From Granulicella aggregans (GTDB lineage Bacteria > Acidobacteriota > Terriglobia > Terriglobales > Acidobacteriaceae): a stretch of 64,000 bases of DNA. The stretch is from assembly GCF_025685565.1 (NCBI RefSeq), contig NZ_JAGSYE010000001.1, positions 620,001 through 684,000 of the forward strand. The letters are read 5' to 3'. This document shows positions 45,853-56,982 of this stretch, piece by piece. Made by a program: the position numbers and the translations under genes. The stretch's first letter is position 1; the number at the start of each line of letters is the position of its first letter. The notes below the pieces were generated by a model that had not been told where the DNA came from, did no database searches, and saw only the letters and a program-made list of their open reading frames with translations.

Positions 45853-47460
45853 CTACTGGTGGCCGTGTGGCTCGTTATGCGGCTCCGGGTGGGATTGAGG
45901 CGCAGGATGCTGCTGCGGCTGAGGATGAGGCTGGGGACGAGCTGCCGGTTGCGGCCTGGGCTGCGGCTCCGGACGCGCCTGGGGAGCAGGACGAGCCTGC
46001 TGCTCCGGGCGAGCTTGCGGGGCGGGGCGAGCCGCAGGCTGCGGGGCGGGGCGAGCCGCAGGCTGCGGGGCCGGACGAGCCGCGGGCTGTGGGCGTGTCT
46101 GAGGAGCCGGACGTGCTTCGGGCTGCTGGGGTCGAACCTGCTGCTGGGGAGCGGGACGCGCCTCAGGCTGGTTCGGACGGCCGGCTTGAGCGACCGGTCG
46201 AGTCTGCTGCTCCGGCCTTGCAGCTTGCGCCGGACGGCCTGGCTGCGCCGTTGGAGCTGCGGCCGGTCTCGCCGCCTGCTGCGAACGAAACTGCTCCGCC
46301 TGCTGGCGCTGTTGCTCTTGAACCGGCGCTGAGCGGTTGATCTCCGCAGTGGTATGCGGAGGCGGCGCGATGCCGCGGTCGGCTACCAGCGGACGAGGAG
46401 CAGCTACTTCCGCCGGACGACCCTGGTTGTGCGCGTAGAACTGCTGCGGGTTGGCCGCCGCCGCCCGCGCCTGCTGAACCTGCGCCTGCATGGGGGGAAC
46501 GCGCTGCTCGTGCAGTACAGCCAGCTCCGCCGGACGGGGCTGTACCGCGATGCCGCCACGGCCGCCGTTATAGCTGACGTTGTTGATCCGCGTGTTGTTG
46601 ATCGTCGTGTTGTTGTAGGTTGTGTTGTTCACCACGCGATTGTTAATGACCGTGTTATTGACGATCACATTGTGCTGGTAGACCGCTTGCCGAAACCCAG
46701 GATTGATATTGATGTTGATGTTGTTGGCGTACCGGTTGTAGAAGAAGTGCGGACCATTCCAATAACCGCCCTGGTAGCCGACACCAACATACCCGAAGCC
46801 ATAGTTGATGCCGCCATAGAAGCCGATATGCGCGGCCCAGAAGCCATGATGGAAGCGGTATCCACTGCCGTATCCGCCCCAGTAGCCGGGAGTCCAGAGC
46901 GCACCCGTGTAAGGTGCCTCGACCCACGCGCCGGGGACCCAGTAGTAGCCCTGCGGCGTGTAGCTCCAATAGCCGGGCGTCCAGATGTAGTTCGGATCGG
47001 GTGCTGGGGGCTGCGCGTACTCAGGTAGCGGAGGTGGCGGCTGCGGTGCCTGGATGTCGCTAAGCGTAGCATCGTATCCGGCGTCGGCGTCCTGGTCCGA
47101 ATAGCCCTGATCGGAGTACCCCTGGTCGCCGCTGTTTGATGGCGCGCGACGCTCGATCGGGGCAGGAGCCGCATTGCTGTAGCTCTGCTGCGTGGGCTGC
47201 GCCTCCTGCGAATAGCCCGCAACCTGCGTCGGTCCCTGCGTGGACGTCGTATCCGCAGGCGCCATATTTGCCTGGGTCGGGTCCGGAGCGTTGGGATCGC
47301 TCGCCGTCGTGCCATCGGCAGGGTTCGTAGTGTCTGCGCTCTTGCATCCTGCGAAGGTCATGGTAGCCAACGCTGCGCCAAGCGTCGCGTATAGCGCAAG
47401 CCGGGGCAATCTTGACGGGCCAGAAGGTACCTGGGGATCTAAAAACTTCGAAATATGCAT
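45853..47460 (-). CDS. YXWGXW-repeat lipoprotein with Pro/Ala/Gln-rich tail
   Basis: 535 residues from ATG 47460. Signal with lipobox-like TFAGC (Cys39). The middle (about 150-260) is the YXWGXW region: IWTPGYWSYTPQGYYWVPGAW, GALWTPGYWGGYG, FYGGINYGFGYVGVGYQGGYW. An Asn/Ile-rich part follows with many NINI, NNTVINN units. The last about 200 residues are PARPAPQ-type repeats. It looks like a cell-surface, possibly glycine/aromatic structural protein. No enzyme motif. The C-terminal repeats are prone to length variation. Confidence 0.8.
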   Translation of the reverse strand: MHISKFLDPQVPSGPSRLPRLALYATLGAALATMTFAGCKSADTTNPADGTTASDPNAPDPTQANMAPADTTSTQGPTQVAGYSQEAQPTQQSYSNAAPAPIERRAPSNSGDQGYSDQGYSDQDADAGYDATLSDIQAPQPPPPLPEYAQPPAPDPNYIWTPGYWSYTPQGYYWVPGAWVEAPYTGALWTPGYWGGYGSGYRFHHGFWAAHIGFYGGINYGFGYVGVGYQGGYWNGPHFFYNRYANNINININPGFRQAVYQHNVIVNNTVINNRVVNNTTYNNTTINNTRINNVSYNGGRGGIAVQPRPAELAVLHEQRVPPMQAQVQQARAAAANPQQFYAHNQGRPAEVAAPRPLVADRGIAPPPHTTAEINRSAPVQEQQRQQAEQFRSQQAARPAAAPTAQPGRPAQAARPEQQTRPVAQAGRPNQPEARPAPQQQVRPQQPEARPAPQTRPQPAARPAPQPAARPAPQPAARPAPQARPEQQARPAPQARPEPQPRPQPAARPQPHPQPQQHPAPQSHPEPHNEPHGHQ

Positions 47461-47884
47461 CGTTCTCTCTTTCTCCCTACGTATTGCAGTGAGATGCACA
47501 GGAGTACACCCACGGCGAGACAATCCGTTGAATTTTCCGTCATCTCGCCGAACAGAGGAACCCGGCCCCGGGTAAAGAGTTCTGCAGGCGTTCCCCCCTC
47601 ATTTCAGTCAGGAGATCACTTTCGCCACGGTCGCAGGTGGAGTTATGCTGTTGGGGAGCGAGAGTGGAATGAACGGAACGATTCGAATCAAACGGTTTCG
47701 CCACGGTCGCCCTGACCGCGGTCGCTGACCTGCGCCCCGCAGACATTCTGCTGCAGCGGACGAATCCATCCGAATCCATCGCACCCTCAAATTCAGCCCC
47801 TCCCTTACTCGCCCTGGGGCCGCCCACCCAACTTCATCATTCCCGCTCATAATTGAGAGCGCAGAAGTTCAGGAGAAACTCGCA
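47461..47884. other. 424-base divergent intergenic region before acnA, with direct repeats
   Basis: No gene is supported. TTTCGCCACGGTCGC (15 bases) occurs at 47620-47634 and 47696-47710, and CGAATCCATC is doubled head to tail at 47761-47780. Both lie between the YXWGXW gene and acnA and could be regulator sites. AGGAG precedes the acnA start. Confidence 0.45.
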
Positions 47885-50770
<2,886 letters not shown>

Positions 50771-50784
50771 GATTGCCCGTCGAG

Positions 50785-50817
50785 GTCTATCGCTCGCGGG
50801 TTACGCGAGCGATAGAC
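50785..50817 (+). terminator. strong hairpin after acnA, possible terminator
   Basis: Fourteen-base perfect arms GTCTATCGCTCGCG and CGCGAGCGATAGAC with a GGTTA loop, 14 bases after the stop. The tail is TAAAA rather than T-rich, so it may act as an RNA end stabiliser or processing site rather than a terminator. Confidence 0.55.
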
Positions 50818-50836
50818 TAAAACAGCGGAGGTTGCG

Positions 50837-51235
50837 ATGATGAGTCCCGGCGATGTGCGAACCTTTCAGCAGGGCAACGGAAACGCAGTTGTAATTGGCC
50901 TGGGTCTGTGGGCGAAGAAGCAAGGCAGGTGGATTCAGATCCACATGACTGGACCGAACGACCTGCACACCACCGTAACAAATAATCCTGATTCCGTGAG
51001 ATATCACAAGACTCTATATCGGGATCTTAGGCGGACATTGGTAGATCAGGGCTGCTGGCCTTATGGAGATGAGGGCGCGGAAGTTGGCGCAGAACGCGCT
51101 GACTCAGAGTATGCACCTGTGCCCATGACTACGACTATCAGAGAAGAGTCGCGCCCTAGGTTCCAGCCCCTCAAGTTGCGGGGAGACGGCCCATCCGCCT
51201 CGGAGATCGTCATAGCCGACCGGGAGAGGTTCTAG
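50837..51235 (+). CDS. putative antitoxin upstream of PIN toxin
   Basis: 132 residues from ATG 50837. N-terminal part (VVIGLGLWAKKQGRWIQIHM) is beta-like and unrecognised. The last 25 residues (FQPLKLRGDGPSASEIVIADR) read like the toxin-binding tail of Phd/VapB antitoxins. It is followed at once, in the same frame after its TAG stop, by a PIN toxin. The antitoxin role is inferred from the tail and position. Confidence 0.6.
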   Translation: MMSPGDVRTFQQGNGNAVVIGLGLWAKKQGRWIQIHMTGPNDLHTTVTNNPDSVRYHKTLYRDLRRTLVDQGCWPYGDEGAEVGAERADSEYAPVPMTTTIREESRPRFQPLKLRGDGPSASEIVIADRERF

Positions 51236-51679
51236 ATCCTTCATTTCATCGACACCAGCGCATTTCTCAAACTCCTCATACAGGAGTCGGGCAGTGAGAG
51301 GATGCTGCAATTCTGGCTTGCGGAAGACAACCGAAACATGGTCGTCTCCGCCATAGCTCAGACCGAAGCTCGATCCGCGATTTGTAGGCTTCGGAATGAA
51401 GGGAGGATCGTCCCGGACGAAGCCAACTTTGCATTCGCTTCAATCACCGCTGAGATTAGGCGTCTGATCGAGCAGCCGGTGAATCCGCCTGTGCTAGACG
51501 CAGCGAACGGCTTGATCGATAAACATAATTTGCGGACTCTGGACGCTGTACAGCTAGCCAGCGCCGTCGTTGTTCGCAGTCTGATGTCTGCTCCGGAGAT
51601 GCGCTTCGTCGCTTCTGATCACGCACTACTGATTGCCGCTGAGCAGGAAGGATTCGGAATCTGGAATCCATGCAAGTAA
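51236..51679 (+). CDS. PIN-domain toxin (VapC-like), apparent ATC start
   Basis: The conventional start ATG 51302 yields 125 residues and omits the first catalytic segment. The same frame, open from the TAG of the upstream gene (51233-51235), reads ILHFIDTSAFLKLLIQESG, giving the PIN aspartate at position 6 if translation begins at ATC 51236. GGAGAGG lies 6 bases before it. No ATG, GTG, TTG or CTG lies between the stop and that aspartate. The protein would be 147 residues. Other sites: QTEARSA, TLDAVQLAS, VASDHALL. Alternatives are readthrough of the TAG, joining it to the upstream 132-residue protein, or an inactive toxin. Confidence 0.7.
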   Translation: MLHFIDTSAFLKLLIQESGSERMLQFWLAEDNRNMVVSAIAQTEARSAICRLRNEGRIVPDEANFAFASITAEIRRLIEQPVNPPVLDAANGLIDKHNLRTLDAVQLASAVVVRSLMSAPEMRFVASDHALLIAAEQEGFGIWNPCK

Positions 51680-51690
51680 AAGCTAGCCGA

Positions 51691-51888
51691 TCACTTTCGG
51701 GACAATGATCTCTCCCGCGTCGACTTGATCACTGCATTAATCTGCCTGTCACTCAGCGAATTCGTCCGCGTACGCTCGGAGTCCTCACCCAGAAGCTTCA
51801 GCACCTCCGGCTCCGGTGCGGCAAGCTTGACGTAATCGCGAAGGCTCAGCAATACGGCCTTCGACGCACCGCGCTTCTCGATCCCCAT
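51691..51888 (-). CDS. Phd-like antitoxin fragment
   Basis: 65 residues; ATG 51888 preceded by AAGGTG. GASKAVLLSLRDYVKLAAPE looks like the second half of a Phd/YefM antitoxin (usually xxAVLLSxxDYxxL), then a toxin-binding helix. The DNA-binding N-terminus is missing, and upstream in-frame sequence does not restore it. It may be a remnant, or a short antitoxin. It runs convergent with the PIN toxin. Confidence 0.5.
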   Translation of the reverse strand: MGIEKRGASKAVLLSLRDYVKLAAPEPEVLKLLGEDSERTRTNSLSDRQINAVIKSTRERSLSRK

Positions 51889-51962
51889 CAGATCACCTTT
51901 ATACTTCGCCTGTCTGCACTGTACCGTCCGCTAAATTCCCGGTGAAACCATGCAGCACTTAC

Positions 51963-53372
51963 CTACGGCTCTATCAGAAACTGTTCCAGCTTCCCATCCG
52001 ACTGCGTATAAGTCGTCAGCGTGACCGTCTTCTCCTTCTCGTCTGCCCCGAACTTCACCGTAAACGCGCGAAACGTCATGCCGCCTCGCAACTGCTTAGC
52101 CCGCTGGGTCAGCTCCGTAATTGGCCCGAGTGGCCCGAGGCTCGAACTGAAGTCGTTAATCGCTTCTTTCGAAAAGTAGAAGTTGCAGTCCTCGGTGAAG
52201 AGGCTACGGTCGATCTTGCCCGCCGCCAGCCCCGCGAGGATCGTCTTTGCCTGCGTCTCCGCTGCTACCTTACTCGCGTCTGCCGTTGGTGCAGGTGCCA
52301 GGGACGGGATCAGCAGCGGCGTAATCGCCTTCGCGATCTGGCTCGCAGCCGAGCTCGCCTCCTGGTTCGTCAGCACCGCAATCGCGATCCGGTCGTCCGG
52401 CAGAACGACGTTCTCCGCCACAAACCCTCCCACCTCGCCCGAGTGCTCAATCTCCCGATGCCCATTGCGGACCCGCACATCCACGCCCAACCCATACCCG
52501 GTCGGCTTGCCGTCCTTCAGCCTCACATCAGCGAAGAAGTCGTCATAGCTCTTCGGCGCGAGCACGCTGCGATTCATTAGCGTGATGTCCCAAGTCAGCA
52601 GGCTCGCCACCGGCATCGCCAGGTCGCCATCGCCGAAGTACCACCCCGGAGCCTCCAACACCGCCGGACGCAGCGTCCCCAGAGCATTCCGCATATATCC
52701 CGTCGGCTCCACCTTCGCCTGGTCGACGTTCAGGTTCAACGCATCCTTGATCCCCGCCGGCCCCAGCACCCGCGTCTTCAGAAACTCCGCAAACGGCATC
52801 CCGCTCGCCTTCTCCACGATAAGCGCGGCCAGCACGAAGTTCGTATTGCTGTACTGCCATTGCGTCCCCGGATCGAAGTCCAGCGGCTTCTCCGCCCACT
52901 TATGCACCACGTCGATCGGCCGCGTCGGCTTCGTCCATTCGGGGATCGTGTAGTCCTGCGGCGCATAGTCCTCGTAGCCGCTGGTATGCGAGAGCAGCTC
53001 GCGAATCGTCACCTCGTTCGCCCGCGTCAGTTCCGGAAAGAACTTGCTCACCGTGTCGTCGAGCGACAGCTTCCCATCCTGCTGCAGCAGCAGAACCGCG
53101 CTCGCCGTAAACTGCTTCGAGATCGATCCAATGGGATAAGCCATCGCCCCAGTAGCCTTCAGCGGCGGAGTCAAACGCGCGTCGCCGTATGCCGTCGCAA
53201 GCACAATCTTTCCATCGATCACGATGCCCACCGCAGCGCTCGGAACTCCTGTGTCGGCGAGCACCTTGTTTGCCGCGGCATCAATCATCGAGCGCAGCAC
53301 GGGCGTCATTTGTGCAGAGGCACTAAGCGTAGAAGCAAGCAACAGGAGTGGAAGCGTTCGCACGGAGAGCAT
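51963..53372 (-). CDS. serine hydrolase, class C beta-lactamase-like
   Basis: 469 residues with a signal peptide (MLSVRTLPLLLLASTLSAS). The penicillin-binding fold covers about 22-360: S83-I-S-K86 (SISKQFTASAVLLL), YSN in QWQYSNTNF as second motif, and HSGEVGGF as the third. The extra C-terminal about 100 residues are a separate beta domain (DFSSSLGPLGPIT, FRAFTVKFGADEKEK). Members act as beta-lactamase, esterase or D-peptidase; substrate unknown. Periplasmic location. Confidence 0.9.
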   Translation of the reverse strand: MLSVRTLPLLLLASTLSASAQMTPVLRSMIDAAANKVLADTGVPSAAVGIVIDGKIVLATAYGDARLTPPLKATGAMAYPIGSISKQFTASAVLLLQQDGKLSLDDTVSKFFPELTRANEVTIRELLSHTSGYEDYAPQDYTIPEWTKPTRPIDVVHKWAEKPLDFDPGTQWQYSNTNFVLAALIVEKASGMPFAEFLKTRVLGPAGIKDALNLNVDQAKVEPTGYMRNALGTLRPAVLEAPGWYFGDGDLAMPVASLLTWDITLMNRSVLAPKSYDDFFADVRLKDGKPTGYGLGVDVRVRNGHREIEHSGEVGGFVAENVVLPDDRIAIAVLTNQEASSAASQIAKAITPLLIPSLAPAPTADASKVAAETQAKTILAGLAAGKIDRSLFTEDCNFYFSKEAINDFSSSLGPLGPITELTQRAKQLRGGMTFRAFTVKFGADEKEKTVTLTTYTQSDGKLEQFLIEP

Positions 53373-53400
53373 GGAGAGATTCTAGCGAAGCGCATCCGGC

Positions 53401-54399
53401 CTAAGGAAAAGTCACGCCCGTGAGCTCTTCACATCTCTCCCAAAGCCGCGCGGCAGCAGATTCATCCTTCGCCTGCGGCGCAACCTCCGCCACGCCCACA
53501 TCGCCGCCCCGCATCTCCTGGAAGCCCTGCGGCCCATAGTAGCCGCCCGGCTGCGCCTCAACCGCCGCAGCCGCATAGATCGTCGGCAGAGCGCCATCGA
53601 GAGCCGTTCCCAGCAACGCTCCAATCAACGGTCCCACCATCCGTCGTATCGCTTTCTCCAGGGGATTGAACTCACCCACCTGGAAGAGATTCGTGTTCGC
53701 CACGCCAGGATGCGCCGCGATCGATTCGGTCGTCGACCCCTTCGCCTTCAACCGGCGATCAAGCTCAAACGCCAGCATCAAGTCAGCCAGCTTCGTCTGT
53801 GCATAAGCCCGCATTGGGACGTAAGACCGAGTCGACTGCAGATCCTCAAAGTCGATCCGGCCGCGCTTGTGCGCGATCGACGCAACGAGAACAACTCGCG
53901 GAGCCTGTGGCACCACCGCCGCCGACATCGTCACTGCGGCTTCGATCGCAGGAAAGAGTAGCCCCGTCAGCGCAAAGTGCCCCAGCACATTCGTCCCGAA
54001 CTGCAACTCAAACCCGTCCTTTGTCTGCAGCCGCTTTGGCGGAGCCATCACGCCCGCATTATCGATCAGCACATCGAGCGGCAGACCGCGATCAAGCTCC
54101 AGCGCCGCAAACTCCCGCACTGAATCGAGCGACGCGAGGTCGAAGACACTTAACTCCACGCTTGCCGCGGGCACCTCCGAGCGCAGCTGCGCCACCGCTG
54201 CCTCGCCCTTTGCGCGGTCGCGCGATCCCAGCAGAACATGCGCCCCAGCGCGTGCAAGCTCCCGCGCCGTGGGATACCCAATGCCACTGTTCGCGCCGGT
54301 GATCAATATCCGGCGGCCAGCTTGATTCGGAATATGCTCTGCAAAATCTCGCGTGTGCCACACTAGAGAAGGCTGTAATGATGCGGTCTTGTTTGACAC
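53401..54399 (-). CDS. short-chain dehydrogenase/reductase
   Basis: 332 residues. Start GTG 54399; GTG 54363 is also possible. Nucleotide-binding TGANSGIG (34-41), GSRDRAK, DNAGVM and the catalytic YAQTK segment (YxxxK) with upstream SIAHKRG. Most like the NADP-dependent retinol dehydrogenase/oxidoreductase type SDRs. Substrate unknown. It lies 28 bases after the serine hydrolase gene's start on the same strand. Confidence 0.9.
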   Translation of the reverse strand: MSNKTASLQPSLVWHTRDFAEHIPNQAGRRILITGANSGIGYPTARELARAGAHVLLGSRDRAKGEAAVAQLRSEVPAASVELSVFDLASLDSVREFAALELDRGLPLDVLIDNAGVMAPPKRLQTKDGFELQFGTNVLGHFALTGLLFPAIEAAVTMSAAVVPQAPRVVLVASIAHKRGRIDFEDLQSTRSYVPMRAYAQTKLADLMLAFELDRRLKAKGSTTESIAAHPGVANTNLFQVGEFNPLEKAIRRMVGPLIGALLGTALDGALPTIYAAAAVEAQPGGYYGPQGFQEMRGGDVGVAEVAPQAKDESAAARLWERCEELTGVTFP

Positions 54400-54523
54400 T
54401 AGAGTTTTAGATCCTCGTTCCAGATGGGGCCCTGCGGAGGTTCACTGGGAAAATAGTTTCCCTGAAATCTCTACCTTGCATCTGACCAATGGTAACTTTT
54501 GACAAAGTGAATCGTCACCAACT

Positions 54524-55978
54524 ATGCGCGTGACCTTCTTATCGAATCGAGCGAATCGCTGGGGTCTGGCCCTCGGGCTGGTCTCAGTCTGCGTTACTGC
54601 TTTACTGCTTCACCGGTTCCAACATGCCGCGGCGAACGGTTCGTCGCACGCGGAGGCTGGCTGGTCGTTGAGCATCGTCGCGGACATGGTGCTCACCATC
54701 AGCTACTTCATCCTCGCCGGCGCCTTCCTCTCCATGTACAGCAAGTCCAAGGGACTGCTGCAGATCCGCGGGATCTTCCTGATCTTCGCGCTCTTCATGA
54801 CCATCTCCGGCGCCACCCGCATTCTGGGCCTGCTCGCGATGTCCCGCCAGGAGCTAAACTTCTCCGCCCAGGCCGAGATGATCTCCGCCACCCTCGCCGT
54901 GGTCAGCGCCGGAATCGTCGCCGCGCTCGTCGGACGCACCCGCGACTTCCTCGCCACCGCGCGTAAGAGCCAGCAGAACGAAGCCCGCTTCATCGCCGCC
55001 TCCGAGAGCAGCCTCGACGCCTTCTATACCCTCCAATCCGTCCGCGGCAGCGATGGCCAGATCATCGACTTCGAGTTCACCTACCTCAACTCCAACGGTG
55101 AAAAACTTATCGGCCTTCCCCGCGAGGAGATCATCGGCCAGTACCTGTGCGCGCTCATCCCGGTCAACCGCAGCGGCGGCTTCTTCGACGAGTACAAGCA
55201 GGTCGTCATGTCCGGCCAGCCCGTCGTGCAGGAGTTCCCCATGGAGCTCGAGGACGACATCCCGCGCTGGATCCGCCATGAAGTCGTCCGTCTCGAAGAC
55301 GGCATCGCCATCTCCGCCGCCGACATCACCGAACGCAAGCTGCTCGAGCGCGCCGCTCAGCACCGCGCCCAGCATGACGTCCTCACTGGCCTGCCCAACC
55401 GCAGCCTCCTCAACGACCGTGTGCAACAGGCCATCGACCGCGCCATCCGCTATAAGAACAAGGTCGGCCTCTTCGTCGTCGATATGGACATGTTCAAGGA
55501 GGTCAACGACTCTCTCGGCCACGCCGCCGGCGACCTCGTCCTGGTCACCGCCGCTCAGCGCCTGCGCGAGTCCGTCCGCGGCAGCGACTCCGTCCTGCGC
55601 ATCGGTGGCGACGAGTTCATCATCGTCATGCCCGACGTGCAGCAGGAGGTCGACGTCCGCCGCGTCGCCGCGAAGATCACTGCCGCCATCGGCAACGGAG
55701 GCCCCGTGGGTCTCGAGAACGTCCGTATGAGCTGCAGCATCGGCATCGCCATCTATCCCACCCAGGCCGCCAACTCCGACGAGCTCTTCTCCCGCGCCGA
55801 TGCCGCGATGTATGAGGCCAAGCGCCGTGGCGGCGGATGCTTCGAGGTCTACAGCGAAGGCACTCCGGGCTTCAATCCGCAGCCCAGGCCCGTGCGCCGG
55901 GTTCCCGGCCCGCGCCCGGCCCTGGTCGTCCCACGCAAGCCCAGGCCCAAGCCCACCCCGCTCTTCCCCGACGCCTAG
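54524..55978 (+). CDS. membrane PAS-GGDEF diguanylate cyclase
   Basis: 484 residues. Three to four membrane segments at the N-terminus (about 12-30, 47-70, 78-100, 118-138) then a PAS domain (about 155-270, ending AADITERK). The GGDEF domain (about 280-445) begins HDVLTGLPNRSLL and has the active GGDEF at 361-365; an RxxD inhibitory site (R352-GSD355) lies five residues before it. It makes cyclic di-GMP from GTP, with product feedback. No EAL domain. The Pro/Arg-rich tail (about 450-484) is unusual. Confidence 0.93.
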   Translation: MRVTFLSNRANRWGLALGLVSVCVTALLLHRFQHAAANGSSHAEAGWSLSIVADMVLTISYFILAGAFLSMYSKSKGLLQIRGIFLIFALFMTISGATRILGLLAMSRQELNFSAQAEMISATLAVVSAGIVAALVGRTRDFLATARKSQQNEARFIAASESSLDAFYTLQSVRGSDGQIIDFEFTYLNSNGEKLIGLPREEIIGQYLCALIPVNRSGGFFDEYKQVVMSGQPVVQEFPMELEDDIPRWIRHEVVRLEDGIAISAADITERKLLERAAQHRAQHDVLTGLPNRSLLNDRVQQAIDRAIRYKNKVGLFVVDMDMFKEVNDSLGHAAGDLVLVTAAQRLRESVRGSDSVLRIGGDEFIIVMPDVQQEVDVRRVAAKITAAIGNGGPVGLENVRMSCSIGIAIYPTQAANSDELFSRADAAMYEAKRRGGGCFEVYSEGTPGFNPQPRPVRRVPGPRPALVVPRKPRPKPTPLFPDA

Positions 55979-55980
55979 AA

Positions 55981-56041
55981 ACGTTGTGCGTTGTAACTCG
56001 TAAGTTTTTTGTTTTTACTTACAACTTAGAACGCACAACGT
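55981..56041. terminator. long imperfect inverted repeat, likely bidirectional terminator
   Basis: ACGTTGTGCGTT at the left pairs with AACGCACAACGT at the right, and GTAAGT with ACTTAC inside, around a T-rich loop TTTTTGTTTTT. It separates the GGDEF gene from the convergent dioxygenase gene. Confidence 0.65.
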
Positions 56042-56053
56042 ACAACTCCGCTT

Positions 56054-56758
56054 CTACATCTCCGACCACTGCCTCAACAGGTTGTGATACACCCCGGTCA
56101 ACTGCACGCCCGTCTGCGCAATCGCGGGATTCCCTCCAGGCGACTGCGCCGTAACGCCCGCAAGCCGCTGAATGGATGAGTCGAGATCGAAGAGCAGCGT
56201 CCGCTGCATGTCCTGCCGAACCATGCTCTGGATCCAGAAGAAGCTCGATACTCGCGCCCCGCGCGTCACCGGCTCGACGCGGTGCAGGCTCGTCGCCGGA
56301 TACAACACCATGTGGCCAGCAGGCAGTTTCACACTGTGCGTTCCATAGGCATCCTCGACGACCAGTTCCCCACCGTCGTACTCCTCAGGCGCGGTCAAAA
56401 ACAGCGTTGCCGAAAGGTCGGTGCGAATGCGCTGGCCCGTCGACGCAATCTGCCGGATCGCCGTATCCACATGCGTCCCGAAGGTCTGCCCGCCGCTGTA
56501 GCTGTTGAACATCGGCGGGAAGACCCTCAGCGGAAGCGCCGCGGACATAAACAACGGCGAGCGTGCAAGCCCCTTCAGCACCATGTCTCCCAGCGCTACC
56601 GCAACGGGACTGCCCTCCGGGATCTGCATGTTGTTCTTCACTTCGCGCGCCTGGTAGCCGGCGGTGACCTTGCCGTCCACCCAGTTCGCCTCGGCCAGCG
56701 CCTTGCGCGCCTCGGCCACTTGTTCAGCGGTAAATACATCAGGAATCGTAATCAGCAT
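56054..56758 (-). CDS. PiuC-like Fe(II)/2-oxoglutarate dioxygenase (PKHD type)
   Basis: 234 residues. [21 protein letters not shown] is the family's beginning. Iron ligands are in GTHVDTAIR (H-x-D) and [11 protein letters not shown] (His), the latter arginine being the likely 2-oxoglutarate ligand. PiuC genes usually accompany siderophore receptors, as here; a receptor lies upstream on the same strand after 224 bases that hold an inverted repeat. Its substrate is unknown. Confidence 0.93.
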   Translation of the reverse strand: MLITIPDVFTAEQVAEARKALAEANWVDGKVTAGYQAREVKNNMQIPEGSPVAVALGDMVLKGLARSPLFMSAALPLRVFPPMFNSYSGGQTFGTHVDTAIRQIASTGQRIRTDLSATLFLTAPEEYDGGELVVEDAYGTHSVKLPAGHMVLYPATSLHRVEPVTRGARVSSFFWIQSMVRQDMQRTLLFDLDSSIQRLAGVTAQSPGGNPAIAQTGVQLTGVYHNLLRQWSEM

Positions 56759-56834
56759 TCTGTAACTCTTTCAGTTGCTTGGATCTTTTCATGGAAAGGC
56801 TTGCAAGCTTCGCGGGCGGCGACCACCTCTAACC

Positions 56835-56947
56835 TTTGTCATTCCCGGAGGGAATCTGCGTTTCGCGTTGCTTAGGATTGCGACGGGATACCAGGTCGTA
56901 GCCCAGCCATGCAAAGACAAACGCAGATCCCCTTCGGGGATGACAAA
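56835..56947. repeat. REP-like inverted pair between receptor and dioxygenase genes
   Basis: The 29-base arms 56835-56863 and 56919-56947 are nearly complementary: TTTGTCATTCCCGGAGGG / ATCCCCTTCGGGGATGACAAA with TCTGCGTTT shared. A few mismatches are in the centre of the arms. The outer form resembles dispersed CATTCC...GGAATCTGC elements. It sits in the 224-base gap. Confidence 0.8.
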
Positions 56948-56982
56948 CAAGAAGAGCGAGGCGACCGCCGCAGTGTCTAGAT

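Noticed and set aside
56835..56947. Terminator for the siderophore receptor
   Set aside because: The arms are 55 bases apart and lack a T run; a repeat pair fits better.
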